Shown here: positions 42,765 through 50,574 of the stretch, piece after piece
Layout of the letters: each line of letters starts with the position of its first letter
Position numbering within the stretch: position 1 is the first letter of the stretch
Assembly (NCBI GenBank): GCA_964355675.1
Contig: CAYHEC010000024.1
Span: 1 to 54,451 of the forward strand
Reading direction: 5' to 3'
Origin: CAMBDS01 sp964355675
GTDB lineage: Bacteria; Electryoneota; AABM5-125-24; Hatepunaeales; Hatepunaeaceae
Length of the DNA: 54,451 bases
Position numbers and translations under genes: made by a program
Notes under the pieces: model-generated
What the model was told of the DNA's origin: nothing
The model's input: the letters and a program-made list of their open reading frames with translations, nothing else
The model's database searches: none

Positions 42765-42924
42765 CTACTAAAAAAGCCTTCCCGAGATCAACAATGTCCA
42801 GGCGGACGCCATCGTCCGCTGATGAAAGAAGCGCGAAAGGATAGCGGACGAGGGCGTCCGCTTGGCCTGAACATGGATTGCGGACGAGGGCGTCCGCCTG
42901 GCCTGAATATGACTTTTTCAACAG
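42765..42924. mobile_element. Palindromic element between livM and livG
   Basis: The right end GACTTTTTCAACAG (42911-42924) is the inverted form of the end of the element at 50606. The left end (42765-42778) matches it at 10 of 14 positions, with only transition differences. The core holds three hairpins of the CGGACGAGGGCGTCCG type (42799-42821, 42844-42861, 42880-42897). It ends 2 bp before the livM stop codon. Confidence 0.7.
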
Positions 42925-42926
42925 TA

Positions 42927-44078
42927 TCATGTCTCCGCCTGCTGTAACCGTTTGGAAGGGATGATCCCTTCCCTCCTAAAGCGCATCATCAGCACCATCA
43001 GTATTCCGAATGCCAGCATCCGGTAGGTGGAGGCTCCGCGAAGCAGTTCCGGCACAATAATCAGTCCGATAGCGCCAAGAGCAACTCCCGACACCGACCC
43101 CATACCCCCCAACACTACCATACAGAGGATCAGCACCGACTCGAGGAACGTGAAGCTCTCCGGAGAAACGTGAGTCAATCTAGCGGCGAAAAGTGTCCCG
43201 GCGGCTCCGGCGAATGCTCCTCCCAGCGTCATTGCCAGCAGTTTCATCTTCACGACCGGCACGCCGGAATGTGCGGCGGCAAGTTCATCCTCGCGGACGG
43301 CCTCCCAGGCGCGACCAATGCGAGAGTGAACAAGACGGGTCTGAACGAAATAAGTTATTGTTGCTAATACGAGGGCGAGGTAGTAGTATCCAGAAGGTGT
43401 GCCGAGCTTAAACCCGAAGAGTGAAGGTCGGGCGATCCCCATGATACCGTTGGGGCCGGCGGTCAGCGAGTCCCAATTATTCAACACGATACGGACGATC
43501 TCACCAAAGCCGAGCGTCACGATTGCCAGATAGTCGCCTCTCAGTCGCAGTACTGGCAAACCGACGAGAAATCCAGCGATGGCTCCGGTCATTAAGCCAA
43601 GTGGCAGAGCGAGGAAGAAATTCACCCCCCAGACCGTATTCAACAGAGCGTAGGTGTAGGCTCCAATCGCATAGAAGGCAATAAAGCCGAGCGCTAACAG
43701 CCCGCTTAGCCCGACGATAAAATTCAACCCAATGGCGAGGGTTACGTAGATCAACGCCAAGGTCAATACTTCTGTTTGATAGCGATTGAGCAGGAACGGG
43801 AGAACGAGAATTAATAAAGTAGAAAGTGGAAAGTAGAAAGTGGAATATTGTTTGACGCCTTTCCAAAATGGGCGGTTGGATACCTTTTGAGCCTTTTTGT
43901 CTTCGATTTTGGACGGTTGGTTATGCTCGGTCAACCAAAGATAGAGCGCCGCCGTCACTCCCAACGTTGCCGCTTTCCACAACCCCAAAAACGGCGCCGA
44001 CATTGCCGTCACAATAGCCATTGGCAAAACAATACTCTTCCAACTCTTCCAACTTTTCATACTCTTCATACTCATCAT
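42927..44078 (-). CDS. livM: Branched-chain amino acid ABC permease LivM
   Basis: This 383-residue inner-membrane permease has about ten helices, with LNFIVGLSGLLALGFIAFYAIGAY split as the LivM hallmark, GLPVLRLRGDYLAIVTLGFGEI, GPNGIMGI, and AGAAGTLFAARLTHVSPESF. The ATG at 44078 overlaps the livH stop (ATGA); longer frames run antisense through livH. The first 17 residues are a KSMKSWKSWKS tract from a 9-bp tandem repeat, and a 14-bp tandem repeat (43819-43845) encodes FYFPLSTLL. Both look like recent slippage expansions in poorly conserved parts. Confidence 0.92.
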   Translation of the reverse strand: MMSMKSMKSWKSWKSIVLPMAIVTAMSAPFLGLWKAATLGVTAALYLWLTEHNQPSKIEDKKAQKVSNRPFWKGVKQYSTFYFPLSTLLILVLPFLLNRYQTEVLTLALIYVTLAIGLNFIVGLSGLLALGFIAFYAIGAYTYALLNTVWGVNFFLALPLGLMTGAIAGFLVGLPVLRLRGDYLAIVTLGFGEIVRIVLNNWDSLTAGPNGIMGIARPSLFGFKLGTPSGYYYLALVLATITYFVQTRLVHSRIGRAWEAVREDELAAAHSGVPVVKMKLLAMTLGGAFAGAAGTLFAARLTHVSPESFTFLESVLILCMVVLGGMGSVSGVALGAIGLIIVPELLRGASTYRMLAFGILMVLMMRFRREGIIPSKRLQQAET

Positions 44079-44977
44079 ACTTTCTCGACCACTCGCTCTC
44101 CGAGCAAGCCACCCGGCCTGAAAATGAGGAAGACGATCAAAATCAGAAAGGCATAGACGTCCTTGTATTCGCTGGAGATGTAACCTGCGCCAAACGACTC
44201 GACCAGCCCAAGGATTAACCCGCCTAACATAGCTCCGGGAATGTTGCCAATCCCGCCCAGAACCGCCGCGGTGAAGGCTTTCAAGCCAGCCTGATAGCCG
44301 ATGTAGAAATTGATCATGCCGTAGTACGACGCGACCAGCACCCCCGCGACTCCGGCAAGCCCCGACCCAATGGCGAAGGTCAGCGAAATGACATGATCGA
44401 CATTGATTCCGCAGAGCTGAGCCATGACCCGGTCTTGCGCCGTCGCTCGCATCGCCGCGCCGATTTTGGTCTTCTGCACAAGAAAAGTCAACCCTGCCAT
44501 CATGGTGACGGACGTGAGCAGGATGAATATCTGTGTCGCGGAAATCCTTGCCGTGCCAAGTGTCAGCCCAAACGAGCCGAACATGTTGGGGAAGACCTTC
44601 TCGCGAGCGCCTTGGGTCAACATGACAAAGTTCTGTAATACTATCGACATGCCAAGGGCGGAGATCAGGGGTGAGAGTCTTCCGGCGTGGCGCAAGGGAC
44701 GGTAGGCGAACCGCTCGACGGTGACGCCCCACAGCGCGGTGAGGACGACGGCGAACAGCATGATGAGAAGGATGAGGAACAGCGGGCTGACGCCTCCCAG
44801 CCCGTAGGCTTGGGCGAGCGCGAGCCCGATCACGCCGAGATAGGCTCCGATCATGTAGATCTCACCGTGCGCGAAATTGATCAGCTCGAGAATGCCATAG
44901 ACCATGGTGTATCCGAGCGCGATCAGCGCATAGACGCAACCGAGCGTCAAGCCGTTGATTAGTTGTTGGAGGAACAT
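44075..44977 (-). CDS. livH: Branched-chain amino acid ABC permease LivH
   Basis: The 300-residue permease opens with FLQQLINGLTLGCVYALIAL, then GYTMVYGILELINFAHGEIY, GVTVERFAYRPLRHAGRLSP, LGMSIVLQN and GGIGNIPGAMLGGLILGLVE, all LivH-typical. Its ATG follows directly after the TAG of the nucleotidyltransferase gene. Codons 1-21 are exactly duplicated 750 bp upstream at 45663-45726, which indicates that a cassette entered at the livH start and the gene was kept whole. Overlaps livM by 4 bp. Confidence 0.94.
   Translation of the reverse strand: MFLQQLINGLTLGCVYALIALGYTMVYGILELINFAHGEIYMIGAYLGVIGLALAQAYGLGGVSPLFLILLIMLFAVVLTALWGVTVERFAYRPLRHAGRLSPLISALGMSIVLQNFVMLTQGAREKVFPNMFGSFGLTLGTARISATQIFILLTSVTMMAGLTFLVQKTKIGAAMRATAQDRVMAQLCGINVDHVISLTFAIGSGLAGVAGVLVASYYGMINFYIGYQAGLKAFTAAVLGGIGNIPGAMLGGLILGLVESFGAGYISSEYKDVYAFLILIVFLIFRPGGLLGERVVEKV
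44913..44976. repeat. 64-bp direct repeat, copy 1 (start of livH)
   Basis: All 64 bases are identical to 45663-45726. The two copies bracket the nucleotidyltransferase pair. This copy is the functional livH 5' end. Confidence 0.9.
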
Positions 44978-45430
44978 CTATAGTGGTGGCAGGCGTTCCA
45001 AGTCGGCCAAGTCTTTGAGTCGGCCGGACGTTGATTTATTGATGTAATAGTCCTCTCTTGACAAGCAATCTACTGTTAGAGAGTCGATTGTCATAGTAAC
45101 CTTTCGTGTTTCGGCATCTGCAAAATCCAATCCGCTGATACTTGTGATAATATCAATCCTGAGTGGGGCGACTCCAAATCGAACTAACTTATTGCCTCCG
45201 CTGAGATTAATGCCTTCGACGGATTTTTCGTTGAACGCGAATTCACGCAGTACCAGTTTGAGTCTGGAAATATTATCCTCGTCATCTGAAATCCAAATGT
45301 CCATATCCTCCGTTGGGCGGACATAACCAAGAATACTGGTCAGCCAACCGCCAACTAAAAGATATCTAACATTTCTGATTTTCAATAACTTCAAGAACTC
45401 GCTGAATTCTTCCGGTAGCCCGAGTTCCAT
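44978..45430 (-). CDS. Nucleotidyltransferase-fold protein, small two-gene module
   Basis: The 150-residue protein has a minimal nucleotidyltransferase motif: YLLVGGWLTSILGYVRPTED followed by MDIWISDD, i.e. GG-x(n)-DxD metal ligands, and a later acidic residue in LRIDIITSI. Such proteins (DUF6036/MNT-like) often form toxin-antitoxin-like pairs with a small partner. It overlaps the 75-residue partner by 65 bp and touches livH with no gap. The 64-bp livH duplication flanks the pair, so it was probably acquired. Confidence 0.78.
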   Translation of the reverse strand: MELGLPEEFSEFLKLLKIRNVRYLLVGGWLTSILGYVRPTEDMDIWISDDEDNISRLKLVLREFAFNEKSVEGINLSGGNKLVRFGVAPLRIDIITSISGLDFADAETRKVTMTIDSLTVDCLSREDYYINKSTSGRLKDLADLERLPPL

Positions 45431-45593
45431 AGCACATTAACCTTAGAAATTGTGTTTGTGCCCACCTCTCTTCGATGGGTCTGGAAAGCCAATATTTCCA
45501 ATCTGGAGGCTCTTCACCCAGCGTATAGACTTCGACCACTGAACGATCTATTTTTGCTGAATTTAAAATTTTACGAAGTTCTTCTTGGGTCAT
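45366..45593 (-). CDS. Small partner protein of the nucleotidyltransferase
   Basis: A 75-residue protein with PPDWKYWLSRPIEERWAQTQ and LRLMCYG. The W-K-Y-W-L-S-R-P-x-E-E-R pattern recurs in small proteins next to nucleotidyltransferase genes, in my recollection as unnamed partners. The C-terminus overlaps the nucleotidyltransferase frame by 65 bp, so the two are co-translated. Function inferred only from pairing. Confidence 0.68.
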   Translation of the reverse strand: MTQEELRKILNSAKIDRSVVEVYTLGEEPPDWKYWLSRPIEERWAQTQFLRLMCYGTRATGRIQRVLEVIENQKC

Positions 45594-45643
45594 TTTTCGA
45601 TTTGCTTACAGTTTGAATTTGGAATTTATTCGTATGCAGATCA

Positions 45644-45727
45644 TTATTTCTCGGAAATCTCACCGAGCGCGATCAGCGCATAGACGCAACCGAGCGTCAA
45701 GCCGTTGATTAGTTGTTGGAGGAACAA
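45644..45727 (-). pseudogene. Severed 5' end of livH
   Basis: The 64-bp repeat copy 2 (45663-45726) reads FLQQLINGLTLGCVYALIAL from a TTG codon, then diverges to GEISEK and a TAA at 45644. It is a remnant of the livH start left behind by insertion or tandem duplication. A degenerate TGATTGA repeat (45731-45762) lies just upstream. Confidence 0.8.
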
Positions 45728-45804
45728 ATGGGATTAATGACTAATGATTGATGATTGATGAGCGATACTGATATTTATGTAGATGTCAATATGGTAACTC
45801 CTAT

Positions 45805-47598
45805 TTATTTCAGACAGACCAATTTCTCGGTCCGTTTCTGATCTCCTTGAGTCAAAACCGCAAAGTAAACACCGGAAGTGTCAGCTTTCCAAACTAAATT
45901 GTGGTCTCCGGCATTTACGTTTTTATGAATTAATGTTCTGACTAATCGTCCCAAACGATCATATATTGCCAAATCTACCAATCCATCTCGCTCCAATGTA
46001 TAGCTTAATTGGATCTCACTGTTAAATGGATTCGGTGTGCAGACTAATCTCAATTCATAGCTTTTCGGTTGTTCTTCTTTGACATCATTGATGCGCCACC
46101 GTCGGTCACCGCTTAGTATGATCAATCGTTCCGGAAAATGTATGGTGTCATTTTGCATTTCGCGAGTCCATGTGTACATAACAGCGTCATCTGCTCCGTC
46201 ACTATTATAGTCTGCGACCGCACCTGCGTTGCTATAATAATCGTAGATGTCATGAATATCTCGATTTGGATAAACGACATAATCGGGATCATTTCGTATC
46301 CAGCGGGAACCGAAATGGTAATGCAAATCAGTTCCGCCAAAAGCTTGATAAACAACTAATATATCCGAATTGCCGTCTCCATTAAAATCACCACCTAATG
46401 GATAACCGAATCCAGGTCCAAATCTGCGAGTTCCTTCCAAATTCATATCTGGTTCCATGTCGGGATTTTCGGAGCCAAAAAAGATATAAGTGCCATCATC
46501 ATCATTTGGCCCAACACGATCAGTCCAATAGATAGCCCAGTCATCGTAACCATCGTTGTTGATATCCGGAAGCAAGGTAAACCCTTCACAACTAAGAGAG
46601 CCGCCAATCCGTCGATTTCCCCAGTCTTCTTGATAATAGTCCACTCCGATTCGAAATAGTGGCAGAGTATCCATCACTTCACCACCCAAGTACATGTAAA
46701 AGTAATAAGCGCCTCGCCACGCTAAGCTATCGATGCCGGTCCATTCATATATGCGCATTAATGCATCGTCATAGCCATCATTATTGATGTCACAGCCACT
46801 ACTTGAAATAAAATCACGAGGTGTAATGTAACTATTGCCAATTATGGTCGTTTGCCAATCAGGAATGGTATCGAAATTGTTGCCACCAAAATAGATTTGA
46901 TAAACCGCGTTCGTATCTAACTGGGATACGGTCAGGAGATCACTAATTCCATCACCGTTATAATCTCCGGGTTTCATGTTCTTACCACTTTCGCCCAAAC
47001 TCGGACCATGTCCATTAAACCACGACCATTTGATATCAGGAATTGTGTCAAGTTCTTCTCCACATTCAAAAAGCTGAAGTTCATACGAATATAAACGACC
47101 CCTTTGTGGATCTAAATACCTGCCCAAGCTGAATAATGAGGGACGCTGTGGAATTAAGTACCCAATTGGGAATAAATTGCAATAAACACCATGTATGTCC
47201 TCTGGCAGGCTTTCGGGGCCGAAAGTTAGCGCAGGCGCAGGACTTATGGTGTCTCCGCCCAAATAAAGATAAAAATAAGGGATAATGTCACCTCGAGCAT
47301 TCGTTTCGTGAAGAACAAGTAAATCAGGGAATCCATCGTTATTCACGTCTCCCGGACAGCAAAACTCATGGCCAAATTCCTCGTTTTCATTCTCCGGTCG
47401 TTCTGGAAGTGCTGTGAACTCGGCCAGTATCCGTGGCGGACGCCAAGGTTGTGCTAATGTAATGGGAACCATCAACATCACAAGGAGACAGGCAGGAATG
47501 CCTATCGTACTGATGTGACAGGTTGAAAACCTGTCGTACCGGGGCAAGAGCGGCTTGAAAAGCCGCTCTCCAAGCGATTCTGTTTGGTAGCGAATCAA
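45805..47598 (-). CDS. Exported FG-GAP repeat protein with sorting tail
   Basis: The product is about 597 residues from TTG 47598, chosen because GAGG lies 8 bases upstream; a longer frame would overlap livJ by 73 bp. The leader is odd: MIRYQTESLGERLFKPLLPR precedes the hydrophobic core IGIPACLLVMLMVPITLAQP, and the intervening codons are palindromic repeat DNA. The mature part has many FG-GAP/VCBS loops (CPGDVNNDGFPDLLVLHE, KPGDYNGDGISDLLTVSQ, SSGCDINNDGYDDALMRI, GGDFNGDGNSDILVVYQ). The tail is CTPNPFNSEIQLSY, YDRLGRLVRT, ADTSGVYFAV. It interrupts the liv gene order between livJ and livH. Confidence 0.83.
   Translation of the reverse strand: MIRYQTESLGERLFKPLLPRYDRFSTCHISTIGIPACLLVMLMVPITLAQPWRPPRILAEFTALPERPENENEEFGHEFCCPGDVNNDGFPDLLVLHETNARGDIIPYFYLYLGGDTISPAPALTFGPESLPEDIHGVYCNLFPIGYLIPQRPSLFSLGRYLDPQRGRLYSYELQLFECGEELDTIPDIKWSWFNGHGPSLGESGKNMKPGDYNGDGISDLLTVSQLDTNAVYQIYFGGNNFDTIPDWQTTIIGNSYITPRDFISSSGCDINNDGYDDALMRIYEWTGIDSLAWRGAYYFYMYLGGEVMDTLPLFRIGVDYYQEDWGNRRIGGSLSCEGFTLLPDINNDGYDDWAIYWTDRVGPNDDDGTYIFFGSENPDMEPDMNLEGTRRFGPGFGYPLGGDFNGDGNSDILVVYQAFGGTDLHYHFGSRWIRNDPDYVVYPNRDIHDIYDYYSNAGAVADYNSDGADDAVMYTWTREMQNDTIHFPERLIILSGDRRWRINDVKEEQPKSYELRLVCTPNPFNSEIQLSYTLERDGLVDLAIYDRLGRLVRTLIHKNVNAGDHNLVWKADTSGVYFAVLTQGDQKRTEKLVCLK
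47485..47575. repeat. Cluster of hairpins inside a signal-peptide coding region
   Basis: GACAGGTT/AACCTGTC (47517-47535) and AGAGCGGCTT/AAGCCGCTCT (47547-47569), the latter followed by CTCCAAG as in the CTTGGAG family, plus CAGGCA/TGCCT near 47489-47502. They lie between the n-region and h-region codons of the FG-GAP gene. Confidence 0.6.
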
Positions 47599-47615
47599 AT
47601 TACTTACCTCAAGTC

Positions 47616-48767
47616 TCAATGCGTCTCCACATGAACCGCTTTGACCGGCGGGGCAGGCGGCGTCAGCTTCCCGCCCTTGACTGTCCACATCACGTAAGGC
47701 GAGCTGGTTGGATCGCCTTTGTTATCGAAGGCAAGCGGACCCGTTGCCGCATTGAACTTGGTGTGATGGATGTAGTCGGAAACCTTGAAGCCTTCCGTCG
47801 ATTTGACCACATTGATCGCCTCAAGGACGACGTTTGCCGCGTCGTAGCCGAAGACCGAGTAAGGTCCTACTTCAGGCCAGCGAGCTGTGTAGGCTTTTAA
47901 AAATTGTTGCGCGGTGGGGATACTTTCCGCCGATGGCGCGTAACTAAGATAGGCTCCTTCGGCGGCGTCGCCGGCAATGCGGATAAACTCCGGGTCGAAT
48001 ACGCCGTCACCTGAAATGAACCGGCAGGTCATTCCGAGGTCCTTCATCTGCTTGACGATCAATCCCCCTTCGCCGTAAAGACCGCCGAACATCAGCAGGT
48101 CGGGATTGGCTACCTTGACTTTGGTCAAGACGGCGGAGAAGTCCTTGTCGCCGCGGGTAATGCCTTCGTGGATGACGACTTCGGCGCTGGCAGGGAGGTT
48201 CTTCTTGAATTCGTCGGAAAGGCCCTGCCCGTAGGTAGTCTTATCGTGAAGAATGGCGACTCTGGCGGTCTGAAGCACTTGCGCGGCATACTCGGCTTCG
48301 ACTTTGCCTTGCTGGTCGTCACGTCCGCAGGTGCGAAAAACTCCTTTGTAGCCGCGGTCGGTGACCATGGGATTGGTTGAGGCGGGAGTTATCATGACGA
48401 TGCCAGCTTCATGGTAGATGTTCGAAGCGGGAATTGTGCAGGATGAGTTATAATGGCCGATGACTGCCACAGCGCCTTGCGCCACGACTTTCGAAGCAAC
48501 CGAGACCGCGTCTTTGGGATCCGCGCGGTCGTCTTCGATCATCAACTCAATTTTCTTTCCCATTACGCCGCCCTTGGCGTTCCATTGATCTACGGCAAGC
48601 TGGATTGCTTGGGAGACGTCTTCGCCCATTTTAGCTAATTCGCCGGTCATCGGCGCGATAGAGGCGATCTTGATCGTCTCTGAGCCGCTCTTTCCGGAAC
48701 AACCGATCAGGAGTGATGAGATCAGCAGGGATGATAAGGTAAGGAGGGACAAAATTCTTGGTTTCAT
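47616..48767 (-). CDS. livJ: Branched-chain amino acid ABC transporter substrate-binding lipoprotein
   Basis: This 383-residue periplasmic binding protein has a lipobox (LLISSLLIGC, Cys23), then the type I binding fold: IKIASIAPMTGELAKMGEDV, AIQLAVDQWNAKGGVMGKKI, VAVIGHYNSSCTIPASNIYH, VMITPASTNPMVTDRGYKGV, RTCGRDDQQGKVEAEYA. These are LivJ/LivK signatures. It is the first gene of the minus-strand liv set and is divergent from the SPOR/HD-GYP genes across about 265 bp. ATG start. Confidence 0.94.
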   Translation of the reverse strand: MKPRILSLLTLSSLLISSLLIGCSGKSGSETIKIASIAPMTGELAKMGEDVSQAIQLAVDQWNAKGGVMGKKIELMIEDDRADPKDAVSVASKVVAQGAVAVIGHYNSSCTIPASNIYHEAGIVMITPASTNPMVTDRGYKGVFRTCGRDDQQGKVEAEYAAQVLQTARVAILHDKTTYGQGLSDEFKKNLPASAEVVIHEGITRGDKDFSAVLTKVKVANPDLLMFGGLYGEGGLIVKQMKDLGMTCRFISGDGVFDPEFIRIAGDAAEGAYLSYAPSAESIPTAQQFLKAYTARWPEVGPYSVFGYDAANVVLEAINVVKSTEGFKVSDYIHHTKFNAATGPLAFDNKGDPTSSPYVMWTVKGGKLTPPAPPVKAVHVETH

Positions 48768-48951
48768 GAGGACCTCGATTATATTGAATTGTTTCAGTAG
48801 TTAAGATTTCCTCGGTCGCTTCACGGAAGTTGGTCACAAGATGTTTGCGCAAGTCAATCTACAATCTAAGCACCAAAGTCTTTAACGGCAAGCATAAGTG
48901 GTATGCTCAAGCCTTGTCGTAACGGTTTATTGTCGATTTTTTCTTTCTGCC

Positions 48952-48980
48952 TTGATACTTCCCTTACAAATTTCTATATT
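48952..48980 (+). promoter_or_regulatory. Sigma70-like promoter for the SPOR lipoprotein/HD-GYP operon
   Basis: TTGATA (48952-48957) and TATATT (48975-48980) with an exact 17-bp spacer in the AT-rich gap between livJ and the plus-strand operon. Start of transcription would be near 48987, about 48 nt before the lipoprotein start. Confidence 0.6.
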
Positions 48981-49034
48981 TAAGGTTACCAAGAGGTCGT
49001 AAAGCGGTTACAAAGTGAGGCAAGAGGAATAATT

Positions 49035-49562
49035 CTGCTAAAAATTTTAAGCATAGCTTTCACCAGTTGTTGGTTTCTTGTAGGGTGTGCGTCGAATCAG
49101 GTTCAGGCTATTGGGAATGACTCTCATAATTCTCAATATCTTACAGTAGTCGATACCCAGCGGAGCTATCCTCCCCCTCAAGATGACAAAATCCCGCCGC
49201 GATGCAACGAGGGACCAATTCTGTATGTACCGCCACCAGAGTTCGACGCCAAACCACTCGTGATTCCTGACTGGATCGATGAGAAGGTTAATCCGGCGAC
49301 TGCCTCTTCGGTTAGATCGACAGAAGGTTATAGAATTCAACTTTATGCCAATCGAGATAGGTCACAGGCAAAACGGATTGAGCAGGATGCGTTGAATCGA
49401 ACCGGATTATCAGTATATTTAACTTACGAAGCTCCTCAATACAAGGTGCGAGTCGGTAATTTTATCGATCGTGATCAAGCGGTATCAGACTGCAATCGAG
49501 TAAAACAACTCGGATTTTCAGAAGCATGGGTAGTCCGAACAACAATAATGGCTCAAAAATGA
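49035..49562 (+). CDS. SPOR-domain lipoprotein with a non-standard start codon
   Basis: A 175-residue protein if it starts at CTG 49035. The leader LLKILSIAFTSCWFLVGCAS has a good lipobox (LVGC) and AGAGGA lies 6 bases before the CTG. The open frame from 48984 contains no ATG, GTG or TTG before the lipobox; ATT 49032 is the other candidate. The C-terminal SPOR domain (residues about 98-172: GYRIQLYANRDRSQAKRIEQ, YKVRVGNFIDRDQAVSDCNR) binds denuded septal peptidoglycan in known members. A canonical start at ATG 49260 would give only the SPOR part without export. Overlaps the HD-GYP gene. Confidence 0.72.
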   Translation: MLKILSIAFTSCWFLVGCASNQVQAIGNDSHNSQYLTVVDTQRSYPPPQDDKIPPRCNEGPILYVPPPEFDAKPLVIPDWIDEKVNPATASSVRSTEGYRIQLYANRDRSQAKRIEQDALNRTGLSVYLTYEAPQYKVRVGNFIDRDQAVSDCNRVKQLGFSEAWVVRTTIMAQK

Positions 49563-50572
49563 CCTCAACACAACACGAATTAACAACGAGCACCATGTTG
49601 CCACCGGCAGGGCGGTTAGCGGCAGAACGCCCGGAGCACGTTGCGATCCCGCTTGATAGTTTTTCTCGCGGAACACTGATGAACTGCCAGCTCTATCTGC
49701 GGGTGGAAAAGGAGAAATATGTCAAGTACAGCGATCCGGGAATACCTTTCGATAGTCAAGCTCGAGGACGGTTGTCTGAAAACGGCCATCAATTTGTTTA
49801 CGTAAAAGGTGAAGAAAGTAGTAATTTAAATAAATATTTCGAAGAAAACCTCATCCGAACGCTTGCCGATTCAGGCGCTAAGGACGAGCAGAAAGCTCAA
49901 GCTCTTTATACGACTTCTGTTCACATCATGCAAGAAATGATGTTGGATCCAGCCATCCCGGCAACCGTCCGAGCTTGTCGAAATATATCCGAACAGGCGA
50001 TTAATCATATTACTTCTGCCCCAAATTCTCTTGCGATGATTATGGATCTCGCCTCGGCAGACTATTATACATTCACGCACTCGGTCAATGTAATGACCTA
50101 CTCGGTTGCACTCGCTCTAAGGCTGGGATATCCGCCAGGAGATTTGCTAACCGATCTCGGACAGAGCGCCTTATTGCACGATGTCGGCAAAAGCTATGTC
50201 GATTGGAAGATCACCAACAAATCGGGACCGCTGACGTCTGATGAGTTCGAGTTGATGAAACAACACCCTGACTATGGTTTTACCGCGCTCGCATCTACAA
50301 ATGAAGTGCCGGATAATACGTTATTTGCTATCAGGCATCATCACGAGAAACTGGATGGTAAAGGATACCCCCACGGTCTGGTCGGATCTCAAATTGATAT
50401 GAATGTCCGAGTCATTAGCTGTGCCGATATTTACGACGCGCTGACCACAAACCGAGTCTATCGACCAGCGTTGAAGAGTTTTCCCGCATTACAGATCATG
50501 AAGGAGCGAGTTGGCATCGAACTCGACCCAGATGTTTATAAAGTATTTGTAAAGATGTTGGGAGAGTTGTAG
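49559..50572 (+). CDS. HD-GYP domain protein
   Basis: This 337-residue soluble protein likely hydrolyses cyclic di-GMP. The C-terminal HD-GYP domain (about residues 160-335) has ALLHDVGKSYVDW (HD metal ligands), HHHEKLDGKGYPHGL (HHE and GYP) and SCADIYDALTTNRVYRP. The N-terminal 150 residues resemble the DUF3391-like segment found before HD-GYP domains (LYLRVEKEKYVKYSDPGIPF). I chose ATG 49559, which overlaps the SPOR stop (ATGA), over 49526. Confidence 0.9.
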   Translation: MTSTQHELTTSTMLPPAGRLAAERPEHVAIPLDSFSRGTLMNCQLYLRVEKEKYVKYSDPGIPFDSQARGRLSENGHQFVYVKGEESSNLNKYFEENLIRTLADSGAKDEQKAQALYTTSVHIMQEMMLDPAIPATVRACRNISEQAINHITSAPNSLAMIMDLASADYYTFTHSVNVMTYSVALALRLGYPPGDLLTDLGQSALLHDVGKSYVDWKITNKSGPLTSDEFELMKQHPDYGFTALASTNEVPDNTLFAIRHHHEKLDGKGYPHGLVGSQIDMNVRVISCADIYDALTTNRVYRPALKSFPALQIMKERVGIELDPDVYKVFVKMLGEL

Positions 50573-50574
50573 TA

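Noticed and set aside
42795..42900. Regularly spaced CGGACGAGGGCGTCCG copies that could suggest a CRISPR array
   Set aside because: Only two to three copies, each a self-complementary hairpin, with related spacers and terminal inverted repeats around them; no cas genes.
44079..44732. Upstream extension of the livM frame through livH
   Set aside because: It lies in another frame over the well conserved livH; the residues are Arg/His-rich shadow sequence and livM has a proper ATGA-coupled start at 44078.
47599..47688. Longer N-terminus of the FG-GAP protein overlapping livJ
   Set aside because: It would be encoded across the livJ 3' end in another frame; TTG 47598 has a good ribosome site and lies after the livJ stop.
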